Shown: positions 1 through 8,200 of the stretch, one piece after another | How the letters are laid out: each line of letters begins with the position of its first letter | Position numbering within the stretch: the first letter of the stretch is position 1 | Source: Planctomycetes bacterium GWF2_50_10 | GTDB lineage: Bacteria > Planctomycetota > Phycisphaerae > Sedimentisphaerales > GWF2-50-10 | Length of the DNA stretch: 13,584 nt | Direction: 5' to 3' | NCBI GenBank assembly: GCA_001824635.1 | Contig: MHYB01000095.1 | Span: 21,798-35,381, forward strand | The notes under the pieces: model-generated | Database searches by the model: none | What the model saw: the letters and a program-made list of their open reading frames with translations, nothing else | Told to the model about the DNA's origin: nothing | Translations under genes and position numbers: made by a program

Positions 1-503
1 CCGTCGCACAGTTCGCAGCAGGCGGAAAAGGTATGCCCAAGAAAGACCTAGGCCTGCTGATGATGACGTACGGGAATATCTATGTTGCTAAGGTCGCAAT
101 GGGTGCCAACCCGCAGCAGACAGTCAAAGCTTTTGTCGAAGCCGAGCGGTATGACGGTCCTTCGATCATCATAGCCTACTCGCAGTGTATAGCTCACGGA
201 ATTAACATGACACTGGGCTTTGACGAGCAGAAGAAGGCAGTCAATTGTGGACATTGGCCGCTATACAGGTTTAATCCAGAACTGTCCGGCCAAGGCAAAA
301 ACCCGTTGGTGCTTGATTCAAAGGCACCTACCATTGACTTCGAAGAATACGCTTACGGCGAGACGAGATATAAATCTCTCAAGCAGAGTCAGCCGGAAGC
401 AGCGGCCAAGCTGATGGAAGCGGCTCGCAAGGACACGCGTGCGAGATGGTGCATGATGGAAAAGCTTGCCGGCCTGTCTTGCGATAGTGAGAATAAGAGT
501 TAG
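1..503 (+). CDS. nifJ: Pyruvate:ferredoxin (flavodoxin) oxidoreductase, C-terminal end (5' partial)
   Basis: The reading frame is already open at the window edge (first full codon at position 3, reading VAQFAAGGKG) and runs to a TAG at 501-503. About 166 residues are visible. The full enzyme is usually near 1200 residues and oxidises pyruvate with CoA to acetyl-CoA, CO2 and reduced ferredoxin in the cytoplasm, using thiamine pyrophosphate and three [4Fe-4S] clusters. The visible part is the end of the TPP-binding domain and the C-terminal extension: VAQFAAGGKG, then YGNIYVAKVAMGAN, then the AYSQCIAHGINM segment. The Cys codon at 186-188 probably matches the distant Cys ligand of the cluster nearest TPP. 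The tail (EEYAYGETRYKSLKQSQPEAA, residues spread over roughly nt 340-410) also fits the family. The gene ends its transcription unit, as a strong terminator follows within 25 bases. It suggests anaerobic or fermentative metabolism. Family assignment is firm; the physiological direction cannot be told. Confidence 0.95.
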   Translation, partial: VAQFAAGGKGMPKKDLGLLMMTYGNIYVAKVAMGANPQQTVKAFVEAERYDGPSIIIAYSQCIAHGINMTLGFDEQKKAVNCGHWPLYRFNPELSGQGKNPLVLDSKAPTIDFEEYAYGETRYKSLKQSQPEAAAKLMEAARKDTRARWCMMEKLAGLSCDSENKS

Positions 504-525
504 GCAAATCTTTACTTGAACATCA

Positions 526-552
526 GGGCGGTCTTCGGATCGCCCTTTTTTT
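526..552 (+). terminator. Rho-independent terminator after the pyruvate:ferredoxin oxidoreductase gene
   Basis: The 8-bp stem GGGCGGTC / GATCGCCC (526-533 and 538-545, with one G-U pair) closes on a TTCG loop (534-537) and is followed directly by seven T (546-552). A C(UUCG)G tetraloop is unusually stable. The hairpin lies 22 bases after the stop codon and is oriented to end transcription on the + strand. Confidence 0.92.
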
Positions 553-588
553 GCGCTGTGGTTTTCGGTACGATTCCATTTTTACTTG

Positions 589-616
589 TTGAGTTTTTTT
601 ATGCTATCCCTAGAAT
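589..616 (+). promoter_or_regulatory. Candidate sigma70-type promoter of the lipoprotein gene
   Basis: TTGAGT (589-594, four of six matches to the -35 consensus) and TAGAAT (611-616, five of six to the -10 consensus) are separated by 16 bases. Transcription would start near 623, about 35 bases before the GTG start chosen at 658. It lies just after the upstream terminator, as a promoter for a single gene should. Seen by eye only. Confidence 0.5.
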
Positions 617-657
617 GGATTCAGCTATATTCATACTTAGGAAATGAAAGGCAACAA

Positions 658-1407
658 GTGAAAGCGATAACATTATTTCTGCTGTCTGGTTTATTACTTG
701 CGGGGTGCTATCAAAAATCTAAGCCTGTTTCGGAATCTGCCGTCAGCGGCCCGCGGCTTATTGCCGTGCCGCAGCAGCTTGTGCCTGCTGTCGAGCGGAC
801 GGGGGGCCTTAAGGCCTGGGCAAATACTCAGGTGATTTCAGGTGAATGCACTTACACGGTTTACAAAGACGATGGCACGAAGTATGTAACTACCCAGCGG
901 CATGGCGTTTACCCATGGTCTGATACTATCCAGGTTTATGCCAATGAACCGCAAGGGAGTTACGCCTGGTCATTATTTAAGGACAATTTTAGAATAATGG
1001 AATCGCCTGCAATCAGGTCGAGGGAACTGGAACCGACAGTAGGCAACCAATACATAATCGAGTCTATATGGAGTGTGTTGGCACCCCCTGCAAGAATAGC
1101 GGCCCTCAGCAGCGAAGACACTAAACCCTGTGAGCCGGTACTGATTGACGGGCTATGGTACAGGGAGATACAATTGCCTGGAGATCGCAGCTACTTTTTA
1201 AACGCAGAGGGGATAATTTCGATGTGCCTTGTGCCTGGGGAAAAAGACAAATTCTATTTGGCAAGAGGCTATGAATACCGGCCGGTTGCCACGACACTTA
1301 TAACAATGCCGCAAAAAATTGAAATTTTTCAATCCGATCGCCAGGCAAAGCCGCTTAAAAGGATAGTGGAAATAGACTATTTCAAGCAGAAAACTTTTCC
1401 GTTCTAA
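658..1407 (+). CDS. Predicted lipoprotein of unknown function, possibly LolA-like fold
   Basis: I do not recognise a named family. The GTG start at 658 is preferred. AAAGG (647-651) sits six bases upstream, and translation from it gives a textbook lipoprotein signal peptide: a Lys at position 2, a hydrophobic stretch, and lipobox LLAGC with Cys17. In-frame upstream starts (TTG 586, ATG 601) would place the lipobox too far inside the protein and would overlap the likely promoter. The product is 249 residues, probably anchored to a membrane facing the periplasm. The mature part begins with a short Ser-rich linker, then VERTGGLKAW and a series of short alternating polar and hydrophobic strands (GECTYTVYKDDG, PWSDTIQVYANE). 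These resemble the one-layer beta sheet of LolA/LolB-like or outer-membrane lipoprotein-sorting proteins, but this is an impression only. There is no catalytic motif, sorting signal or C-terminal membrane helix. It stands alone, with its own promoter and a hairpin after it, so context gives no function. Confidence 0.8.
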   Translation: MKAITLFLLSGLLLAGCYQKSKPVSESAVSGPRLIAVPQQLVPAVERTGGLKAWANTQVISGECTYTVYKDDGTKYVTTQRHGVYPWSDTIQVYANEPQGSYAWSLFKDNFRIMESPAIRSRELEPTVGNQYIIESIWSVLAPPARIAALSSEDTKPCEPVLIDGLWYREIQLPGDRSYFLNAEGIISMCLVPGEKDKFYLARGYEYRPVATTLITMPQKIEIFQSDRQAKPLKRIVEIDYFKQKTFPF

Positions 1408-1415
1408 AATCCAGT

Positions 1416-1464
1416 TTCCGACCGTCTGATTTAACCTATCCTCTTTAATTTCAGATGGTTGGGA
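1416..1464 (+). other. Long imperfect hairpin just after the lipoprotein stop codon
   Basis: Arms 1416-1429 (TTCCGACCGTCTGA) and 1451-1464 (TCAGATGGTTGGGA) can form 14 continuous pairs as + strand RNA. Eleven are Watson-Crick and three are G-U. The loop is 21 bases and pyrimidine/AT-rich. On the opposite strand the three G-U pairs would become A-C mismatches, so the structure favours + strand RNA. It starts eight bases after the stop codon at 1405-1407. No T-run follows (next bases are CAAAATATG), so it is not a standard intrinsic terminator. It could be a 3'-end stabilising hairpin, a Rho-assisted end or an unrecognised RNA element. Confidence 0.5.
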
Positions 1465-1811
1465 CAAAATATGTTCTCGACAAATCTATCAGACCAAAGT
1501 AAAATCTGTCAAAATGTTGTCTTTTGCCGGATTTGGGATAAACAGGAAGAACAATCCCTAAGCATCGAGAGTATATGGAACTAAGCTTTTTTTGGCTCTG
1601 CCTGAGCATCCCAGAATTTTATGGCAAAAAGGCACCTAAAGATTATAGGACATAAGCTCTAAAAGCCGATATATTTTAGATAGGTTAAAATCTTTGCTAA
1701 ATTTTGTTTATAAGTGGTTTTAAAATCAAGGCTAAGGAAAGTTTTGACGATAGAAATCATCATAAGTAATTTGATTTAGGCTCGTTTTTGAGTCGTATAC
1801 GGAAGAGAGAT
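1465..1811 (+). promoter_or_regulatory. AT-rich leader region of the exosortase/export operon with candidate promoters
   Basis: No gene is supported here. The stretch is clearly more AT-rich than the flanking genes and probably holds the operon promoter, but several weak candidates compete. TTAAAA (1685-1690) and TATAAG (1709-1714) are 18 bases apart. TTGACG (1744-1749) has only a poor -10, TAATTT at 1767-1772. AGGACA (1647-1652) and TATATT (1670-1675) are 17 apart. A perfect inverted repeat AAATCA-N12-TGATTT (1754-1759, 1772-1777) lies 35-58 bases before the ATG and could be an operator. I looked for a sigma54-type GG/GC element, as exosortase loci in Proteobacteria often have one, and found none convincing. 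Confidence 0.35.
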
Positions 1812-3383
1812 ATGGGAAGATCTTTAGTTTCTGTTTGTCTGGGTTTGACTCTGTTAACCGTGGCGTTTTACAACGGATGCAGCAAAGGTGATTATCTTGA
1901 TCCTACCCAGATAGGGCGTTTCAGGCCAGTTCCTTCTGTTAATGTCATACTTGAATCCCTCGGCGTTGCCGAAGAGTCAAGTCCGACATTTGCCGGTGCG
2001 GAGGATCCCAAACCTGTGGATTCTATCGCGCTTGATGAAGATTATGTATTCGAGTCCGGTGATGTGGTTCGTGTTTCGATCTATGAGCTTCAGCAAGAAG
2101 GCGCACAATATGTCAACGACTTTGTCGTAACTGAAACTGGCAAAGTATCAATCCCGGAGGTCGGTCAGGTTCAGGCCCAGGGATTAACGGAAGCTCAGCT
2201 TGAAGATGAGATCAAACAGATATTGTCTCCGGCGATCTTAAAAGAACCGCTTGTAACTGTATTATTGCAGAATTCCGCAAGCCGTATGTTCACGATCCTT
2301 GGTGATGGCGTTCCAAACCCCGGCAGATACCCGATACCCAGAAGCGATTTCCGGTTAGCGGAGGCTTTGGCGGTAGCAGGTTCGCCTAGGCAGTTCAATG
2401 TAAGCTATATATATATTTCCCGCAGATTGACTGGCAAAGAGACTCAAAACGAGGTTTTGCCTGGAATGGCTCCGCAGGTCAGCCCGGATCAGCAGGAAAT
2501 GCCAAGGGGAACTGAAGATGAGATGCTGGATATCATAGCGCCTTCGGCTAAAGCCAAAAGCAACGGAGTTGTTATAACCGCCGCCGATGTGAGTACGGGC
2601 GGAGCGTCTGTAAATTCGCCCGATTCTATAGATAACGATCTGGAGCAGATGGTTGAAAATCCCGCGGGTTTGACGGGTGTTGCCTCGCAAAAGCAACAGG
2701 AACAGACAACCGGCCCGGTGGAATGGGTGTTCGAGGATGGCAGATGGAAACCCGTTGCTCCCGGCCAGGGCGCAGCTCCCACGCAGCCTTCCCAGTTGCC
2801 CCAGCAGTTTAGACCACAAACCCAGCCGCAAGTTCAACCGACGCAACCTGAACCTCAGCAGGTTCCTGCCGAATATGGCTGGGAACAAATGGGGACAGCC
2901 GGCGTACAGAAGCGTGTGATCAGGATACCCGTAAAGGAATTCCTCGGCGGAGACCCCAGATACAATGTAATGGTCAAGCCCGGAGATGTCATAAGCGTAC
3001 CGGTGGATATTGTTGGTGAGATATATGTGTTGGGCAACACGAATAACCAGGGAGTTTTGAATGTTACAGGCCGGCCTATGACACTAATGCAGGCCGTAGC
3101 AACGGCGGGCGGGCTTGGACCGCTTGCATGGCCAGAGCGGGTGGAAGTGCGAAGACGCATTGCCGAAAAGAAAGAAGAAACAGTGCTTGTCAATCTTAAG
3201 AAAATCGCCGACGGTTCCCAGCCAGATTTCTTTGTAAAGCCCAACGATACGATCAATATCGGCACTCATCCAAGCGCACGCTGGCTTGCGGTGCTTAGAA
3301 ATGCCTTCAGGGCGACTTATGGATTTGGATTCATCTATGATCGTAATTTCGCCGACAGAGATTTCGGCGGCAGTCTGTTTTAA
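1812..3383 (+). CDS. Wza-like polysaccharide export lipoprotein (Poly_export plus two SLBB domains)
   Basis: Expected role: outer-membrane or periplasmic channel subunit for exopolysaccharide secretion, partner of the Wzz/BY-kinase encoded downstream. ATG 1812 is chosen because GGAAG (1801-1805) is six bases upstream and the hydrophobic signal follows at once; an in-frame TTG at 1788 has no ribosome site. Product 523 residues. Residues 1-23 form a signal peptide ending in Gly-Cys (C23), but the -3 residue is Tyr and -2 is Asn, an unusual lipobox. Residues about 78-155 match the Poly_export domain (YVFESGDVVRVSIYE, then GKVSIPEVGQVQAQGLTEAQ). About 158-205 is the first SLBB domain. An insert of about 160 residues follows (207-365), rich in Gln and Pro after 290. 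Then come VKPGDVISVP (388-397), the second SLBB (about 402-450), VKPNDTINI (475-483) and an amphipathic C-terminal tail like the helix that lines the Wza pore. First gene of the operon; 27 bases to the exosortase ATG. Confidence 0.88.
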   Translation: MGRSLVSVCLGLTLLTVAFYNGCSKGDYLDPTQIGRFRPVPSVNVILESLGVAEESSPTFAGAEDPKPVDSIALDEDYVFESGDVVRVSIYELQQEGAQYVNDFVVTETGKVSIPEVGQVQAQGLTEAQLEDEIKQILSPAILKEPLVTVLLQNSASRMFTILGDGVPNPGRYPIPRSDFRLAEALAVAGSPRQFNVSYIYISRRLTGKETQNEVLPGMAPQVSPDQQEMPRGTEDEMLDIIAPSAKAKSNGVVITAADVSTGGASVNSPDSIDNDLEQMVENPAGLTGVASQKQQEQTTGPVEWVFEDGRWKPVAPGQGAAPTQPSQLPQQFRPQTQPQVQPTQPEPQQVPAEYGWEQMGTAGVQKRVIRIPVKEFLGGDPRYNVMVKPGDVISVPVDIVGEIYVLGNTNNQGVLNVTGRPMTLMQAVATAGGLGPLAWPERVEVRRRIAEKKEETVLVNLKKIADGSQPDFFVKPNDTINIGTHPSARWLAVLRNAFRATYGFGFIYDRNFADRDFGGSLF

Positions 3384-3410
3384 CTATTTGTAGTTTGATC
3401 CGGTGTGTAT

Positions 3411-4409
3411 ATGACCGATGGCAGCATCGTTGCTACAGAAAAACCGAAGCAAAGCGGTGATCAGCTTCAATACTGGTCACAGCTGGATCGACACGTCTAT
3501 ATAAAAGCCGCTATACTCGCAGCCCTTATCGTCTGGCTGTTCTGGCGTGAAATTTATGTACTTTTTTATCAATGGACACACGACAGCAGCTGGTCGCATG
3601 GCTTTCTGATCCCGCTGTTCAGTCTTTACCTTGTTAATCAACGTAAAAAAGAAATATTAAACAGCAAGTGTACCGCGAGCATGATCGGGCTTGTGTGCCT
3701 GCTGGGCTGTATAGCCATGTATCCTCTTAATATCGTTCAGATCAAAATTGGCTATTTGGCACCATTGCTGATCATTGCGACTATCGGCTCTGTCGTTCTT
3801 TTTGTCGGGGGCTGGAGACTAATACGGTATACCTGGCTTCCGGTGATATACCTGGTTTTTGCGATCCCCCTGCCTGACAGGCTTTATAAGGCAATAACAA
3901 TACCGATGCGCATCTGGGCAGCGGATGTTTCTACGGCGGTACTGAATTTGCTGCCTAATATGGAAGCGTCGGCCAACGGCGTTGTGATCGATATCATTTA
4001 TAATGGCATCCCGCTCCAGCCGGCTCTTGATGTTGCCGAGGCCTGTAGCGGAATGCGCCTTCTCATGGCATTTTTGGCCTTGGGTGTGGCAATGGCATAT
4101 CTCCATTATCGCCCAGTCTGGCAAAGGATCATTCTTCTGCTCGCTACCGTGCCTATCGCAATATTATGCAATATCATAAGGGTAACTATAACCGCTTTGA
4201 TCTATGTGCTTTTAGACCCCAAATATGCTCAGGGCATTTATCATGATGCGCTCGGCATCGCGATGCTTCCGCTGGCTTTTGCCTTTTACGGGGGCCTGGC
4301 CATGCTGATGAGCAATCTTTTCGTCGACGAAGAAAGCGAGCCAAAGGCGGATATAATTGTACGCAAAACCGTCTCGACTGCTGCATCCGGGGATAATGCA
4401 AATGGATAA
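3411..4409 (+). CDS. Exosortase (membrane cysteine transpeptidase of the PEP-CTERM sorting type)
   Basis: Integral inner-membrane protein of 332 residues that should cleave and transfer C-terminal sorting-signal proteins, a process tied to exopolysaccharide production. All three family catalytic residues are present: Cys212 in EACSGMR, Arg257 in CNIIRVT and His278 in YHDALG, each near a hydrophobic helix. The N-terminal SSWSHGFLIPLFSLYL segment (about 59-74) is also typical. About eight hydrophobic segments are visible. The last 30 residues are a hydrophilic tail. The start is uncertain: GTG 3405 lies two codons upstream in frame, and neither start has a clear Shine-Dalgarno, so expression may depend on coupling to the gene before. 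The stop TAA (4407-4409) overlaps the start of the epsI-family gene by eight bases. No target protein with a sorting signal is in the window. Family is firm; the exosortase subtype (a planctomycete class is likely) cannot be assigned by eye. Confidence 0.93.
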   Translation: MTDGSIVATEKPKQSGDQLQYWSQLDRHVYIKAAILAALIVWLFWREIYVLFYQWTHDSSWSHGFLIPLFSLYLVNQRKKEILNSKCTASMIGLVCLLGCIAMYPLNIVQIKIGYLAPLLIIATIGSVVLFVGGWRLIRYTWLPVIYLVFAIPLPDRLYKAITIPMRIWAADVSTAVLNLLPNMEASANGVVIDIIYNGIPLQPALDVAEACSGMRLLMAFLALGVAMAYLHYRPVWQRIILLLATVPIAILCNIIRVTITALIYVLLDPKYAQGIYHDALGIAMLPLAFAFYGGLAMLMSNLFVDEESEPKADIIVRKTVSTAASGDNANG

Positions 4410-5181
4410 ACAATATTTACGCCCTTATTTTAAGCCGTCTTTCCTGACTTGCGCGGTTATCCTCTTTATTGCCGCCGCTGGTATGTCGGCTACGACTGCT
4501 TTTCTCAAAGTCAAATTCATAAAACTGCCGCTGCCTTTGCGTTTAAGCCTTGACCTCATGAACAAGAACGCACTTGGACCTTATAAAGTAGTAAATGAGT
4601 CAAAGATAGAAAACAAGGATATCCGCGAGGCGCTTGGTACCGATGAGTATGTGCAGTGGATCCTTGAGGATGAGTCGGTTGATAAGGCCAGTCCCGCGCG
4701 TCTGTGTTCGCTTTTCATAACTTTTTACACCGGGACGCCCGACCAGGTGCCCCATGTCCCTGAAGAATGTTATACCGGCGGCGGAAGACAGCAGCAGCAA
4801 ATGCCTGATGACACGACCTTGAGCGTTAATTTCAATGGCGAAAAATTTGCCCTGCCAGTCAGAATGCTGCGATTTGCCGACCCGCAGGCAGCACATACAG
4901 AAGTGCCGAAAGAGGATGTAACATACTTCTTTAAGGTCAACGGCAAATATGCCGCCTCGCGCGAACCCGCAAGACGGATGCTTCAAGCAAACTTTTTTAG
5001 TAAATATTCGTACTTCAGCAAAGTCGAATGGAAGTTTTTTAACAGGACCGCTGTCGGATATGTCTATCCCGACAAAAAAGATTTAGTCATCGCAAGCGAG
5101 AAGCTTATGAATAAAGTGCTCCCTGTACTTGAAAATAATCATTGGCCCGATTGGAAAGCAGCCAATCAGGAAAAGAACTAA
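4402..5181 (+). CDS. epsI: EpsI-family exosortase-associated protein
   Basis: Product of 259 residues. Residues about 12-32 form one N-terminal membrane helix, and the rest is predicted to face the periplasm. The key family signature is here: after a short strand (SLFITFYTGTPDQ) comes VPHVPEECYTGGGRQ, matching the EpsI pattern H-x-P-x-x-C followed by a Gly-rich turn (His118, Pro120, Cys123). LGTDEYVQW (about 79-86) upstream also fits. In many exosortases this domain is fused to the C-terminus or encoded next door; its biochemical action is not known. ATG 4402 is chosen over ATG 4396 because GGGGA (4389-4393) is then eight bases away. The gene begins inside the end of the exosortase gene (ATGGATAA), so the two are probably translationally coupled. 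Gln-rich run 130-133 is a small oddity. Confidence 0.85.
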   Translation: MDKQYLRPYFKPSFLTCAVILFIAAAGMSATTAFLKVKFIKLPLPLRLSLDLMNKNALGPYKVVNESKIENKDIREALGTDEYVQWILEDESVDKASPARLCSLFITFYTGTPDQVPHVPEECYTGGGRQQQQMPDDTTLSVNFNGEKFALPVRMLRFADPQAAHTEVPKEDVTYFFKVNGKYAASREPARRMLQANFFSKYSYFSKVEWKFFNRTAVGYVYPDKKDLVIASEKLMNKVLPVLENNHWPDWKAANQEKN

Positions 5182-5201
5182 TTTGGAGTAGGCACCGCAT
5201 A

Positions 5202-8200
5202 ATGGCAAAGAAAAAGCTAAATAAGAAAGTCGCTATCGTAGGATCAATATTCCTTGGCCTTTTTGTGATCCTCGCGATATGCGCGATCCTTTACAAGACT
5301 CAGGGGCCTGAGAAATTCATCAAAGATGGCGATGTGGCGTTCGCTAGCAAAAATTACGAACTTGCGGTTAAGAAGTATGCGTCTGCGCTGAGCCGTGCCA
5401 AGAAAAATGAAGACAAGGTGCCCATTCTATTTAAGCTTGCGGAGGCAAATAAGGCCAATAATGATTGGCAAAAAGTGCTGGGGTGTTATCGCCGCATAAT
5501 GACCGCCGATACAAGCAATGTTCCAGCCCGTGTACATTATCTCGATTATGTTTATGACTCGGCTCAAAACGGCCAGGGCAACGCATGGAAAGAGGTGCTG
5601 TCGGTATCTGAAGATCTTATAAGGCTCAGCCCGCAGGCCAGATTTTACAGGCTCAAAGGTATTGCTCTTGTGGAAATGGTCAGGCGAGGAGAATCTCCGG
5701 ATCGGGAACAGGCTATATCCGATGCGACAGCCATTCTCCAGCAGGCAAAAAAACTGGATCCTAAAAACATTCAAACCATTTGGTACATGGCCCAGGCTGT
5801 AATGGAAAAAGGGGATATTCTGGCAACTAAAGGCATGAGCCTGGAAAAAGATAAGAGCATGCAGCAGGCTCAGGCTATGCTTAAGCAGGCCATAGCTGCT
5901 GCGCCAAACGATCCCAATGGTTATATTTACATGCTTGGCGTACAGAGCAAATCGCTTGCGGATAAAGGTAAAGGTGTCGAGACGCTTACAGATGATTACA
6001 TTGCTCTGACCAAGAAATTCGCCGCAAATGCCGAAGTGTTCGCCGCGACAGCAGGACATTACAGCATCGCAGGTGATCTGGACAAAGCGTTGGCCGCTTC
6101 GATTAAAGCAAATCAGCTTGATAAAAAGAATGTATCGTACGCCCTTACGACGGCAAGCCTTTATAACATGAAATACGGTATTTCGGGCGATGTTAAATTG
6201 CGCCAAGCGGCTGTCGATATGGCCAACTATGGTTTGTCTCTGCCGGATTCACAGGTAGTTCCGGGCCCTATGGAATGGAGGGCCAAGATGAACAGGCTAA
6301 GCCTGAATACATTTGTCGCGAATTGCTATCTTAACAGTCTCATGGATATGGATGAAAAAGCCGATAAAGCCCAGCGGCAGACATTTATAACCGCTGCGGA
6401 AAAGGCGGCCTACGAAATCAACCAGATAATCGGATCCGGGGACGATCCTTTCGTAATGAACATAGAAGGGCTGCTCACTTATGTAAAAGGCGATAAAGCT
6501 CTTGGCATAAAGAAAATGTACACCGCTTATGAAAAGCTCAAACAGAGCGACACTGGGAATCAGAATACTCAATTGGGAGAACTTTCCTACGCTCTTGCCA
6601 AAGCATATCAGAATACATCCGAGATCGGGTCCAGGCATGAGTTTCTGTTTAATGCGCTTTCCCGGGGCAAATACAGGACAAAACCTGATGCTCTGCTTGA
6701 ATACAGTGAATTGTGTATCAATCTGCGGTCTTATGAGGGTGCGATAAACGCCTTAAATATGTATGACAAATTTGTCAAACCCAGTGTTCGTTCGCAGGTG
6801 CTTCGGGCAAGGACGCTGATGGCGGCAGGGCAACTGGATGACGCGGATGCATTGCTGACCAAAATCGATTCAAACGAATTGGAAGTGCTTGCCGTGAAGT
6901 TCAGCCTGCTTCAACTAAAGAGCGACCAGGCGATGACCGCCAAAAACGCTCAGGGGTCAAAGGATACATCAGGTGTCGATACCGAGATCAAGAAGCTCCT
7001 TGCGAATCAAGCCAGTATCGCTGAAAAAGTTTTGACCGTAGATCCGAATGCAACATCGATCGTGACTACACTGATTGAAAGATACATTGCCACCGGTCAG
7101 GTTGACCAGGCCAGAGTTTTTGTTAATAAAGCAGTTTCACGAAACCCCAAAGATACTACCCTGCAGATTTATCGGCAGTTGCTTGCGGAAAAGGACCCCG
7201 CACAGATCGGTCAGCAAAGAAGAGCGGAAATAACAGAAGCAGTAGTAAAGCAGATACCCAGCGAGTTACAAAAATCGCTGTCGCTTGCGGATATTTATCG
7301 ATCGAGGCAGGAATACGACAAAGCTATACCTGAGCTTAAAAAGGCATGGGAACTCGATAAGTCAAATGCGCAGCTTGTAAGCGTGATTTTTGAAACGGCT
7401 TTGCAGGCGAAGGATTACAAGCTTGCTGATCAATTTGTCGATATAGCTAAACGCGATAATATCGATCAATGCCAGGGTAAGTTGTTCGTAGCCAGACTTG
7501 CGATCGTGCAGAAGGAAAACAAAGATGCGCTTGCCATGCTTGACAGCGTCATCATGGGACGGCCCGTTTGTTCCACTGCCTACTTGCTCCGCAGTACGGC
7601 CAATGCCGAACTTGGCAAAGTAAAAGAATCGATCGAAGACGCTAAAAAGGCTTGTTCTATAAATCCTTTGGACGGTAGTGCTGCCAAGCAGCTTGCGAAT
7701 CTGCTGTATCAGCGGGATGTCAAGCTTGGTTCAAGTGTTTCTAACGAGCAGCAGACGGAAACACGCGCTGCTATCGAGCGGGCATATCTGCTTAATCCTC
7801 GCGAATGGCAGCTTCTTAGTTTTTATGCCGAGTACATAAGCGGCACAGATCCTCAGAAAGCCCTTTCTATAAGACAAAGCCTGCAGACGAATGTTCCAAC
7901 TATCCAAAATGCCGTGCTTCTGGGCAATATGGCTATGAGACTGGCCGCGGTTGAAAAGAATGAGGCGGCATCAAAAGCCTACCTTGAAATGGCCGGTGCG
8001 GCGTATGAGCAGGGATATAAAATAGCGCCGGAAAATAGCGAGTTGCTGGTGAATTACGCCCAGTATCTCAGGGTCAGTGGTAAAGCCCAAAATGCCGCGC
8101 AATTGCTGTCGTCGGCCAAAGATCCCAATCTTTTGTGGCAGTATTATCTCAATGCCGGCCAGTTTGACAAGGCGGTACAGATTTTAAACGATCTTTACAA

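Noticed and set aside
586..657. Upstream TTG/ATG starts (586, 601) that would lengthen the lipoprotein by up to 24 residues.
   Set aside because: They overlap the likely promoter, have no ribosome site, and push the lipobox Cys to about residue 41, too far for a signal peptide.
1471..1584. Small + strand open frame of 37 residues after GGGA in the gap before the operon.
   Set aside because: The residue composition looks random, with no membrane helix or recognisable motif. The ribosome site lies in the closing arm of a hairpin. Chance ORFs of this size are common.
1581..1602. T-run after AAGC (1586-1592) considered as a terminator for the lipoprotein gene.
   Set aside because: No stable stem precedes the T-run, and it lies more than 170 bases after the stop codon.
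2355..2888. 177-codon - strand frame opposite the Wza-like gene.
   Set aside because: It is antisense to the Gln/Pro-rich insert, its Arg/Leu-rich product reflects the opposite strand, and it has no ribosome site support or domain.
3750..3775. TTGGCACCATTGCT, resembling a sigma54 promoter.
   Set aside because: The spacing between the GG and GC elements is too short, and it lies inside the exosortase coding region.
5427..6206. 259-codon open frame on the - strand inside the TPR gene.
   Set aside because: It lies wholly antisense to a clear TPR coding region, has a Cys/Phe/Ile-rich composition and shows no family motif. It is a mirror of the codon bias of the real gene.
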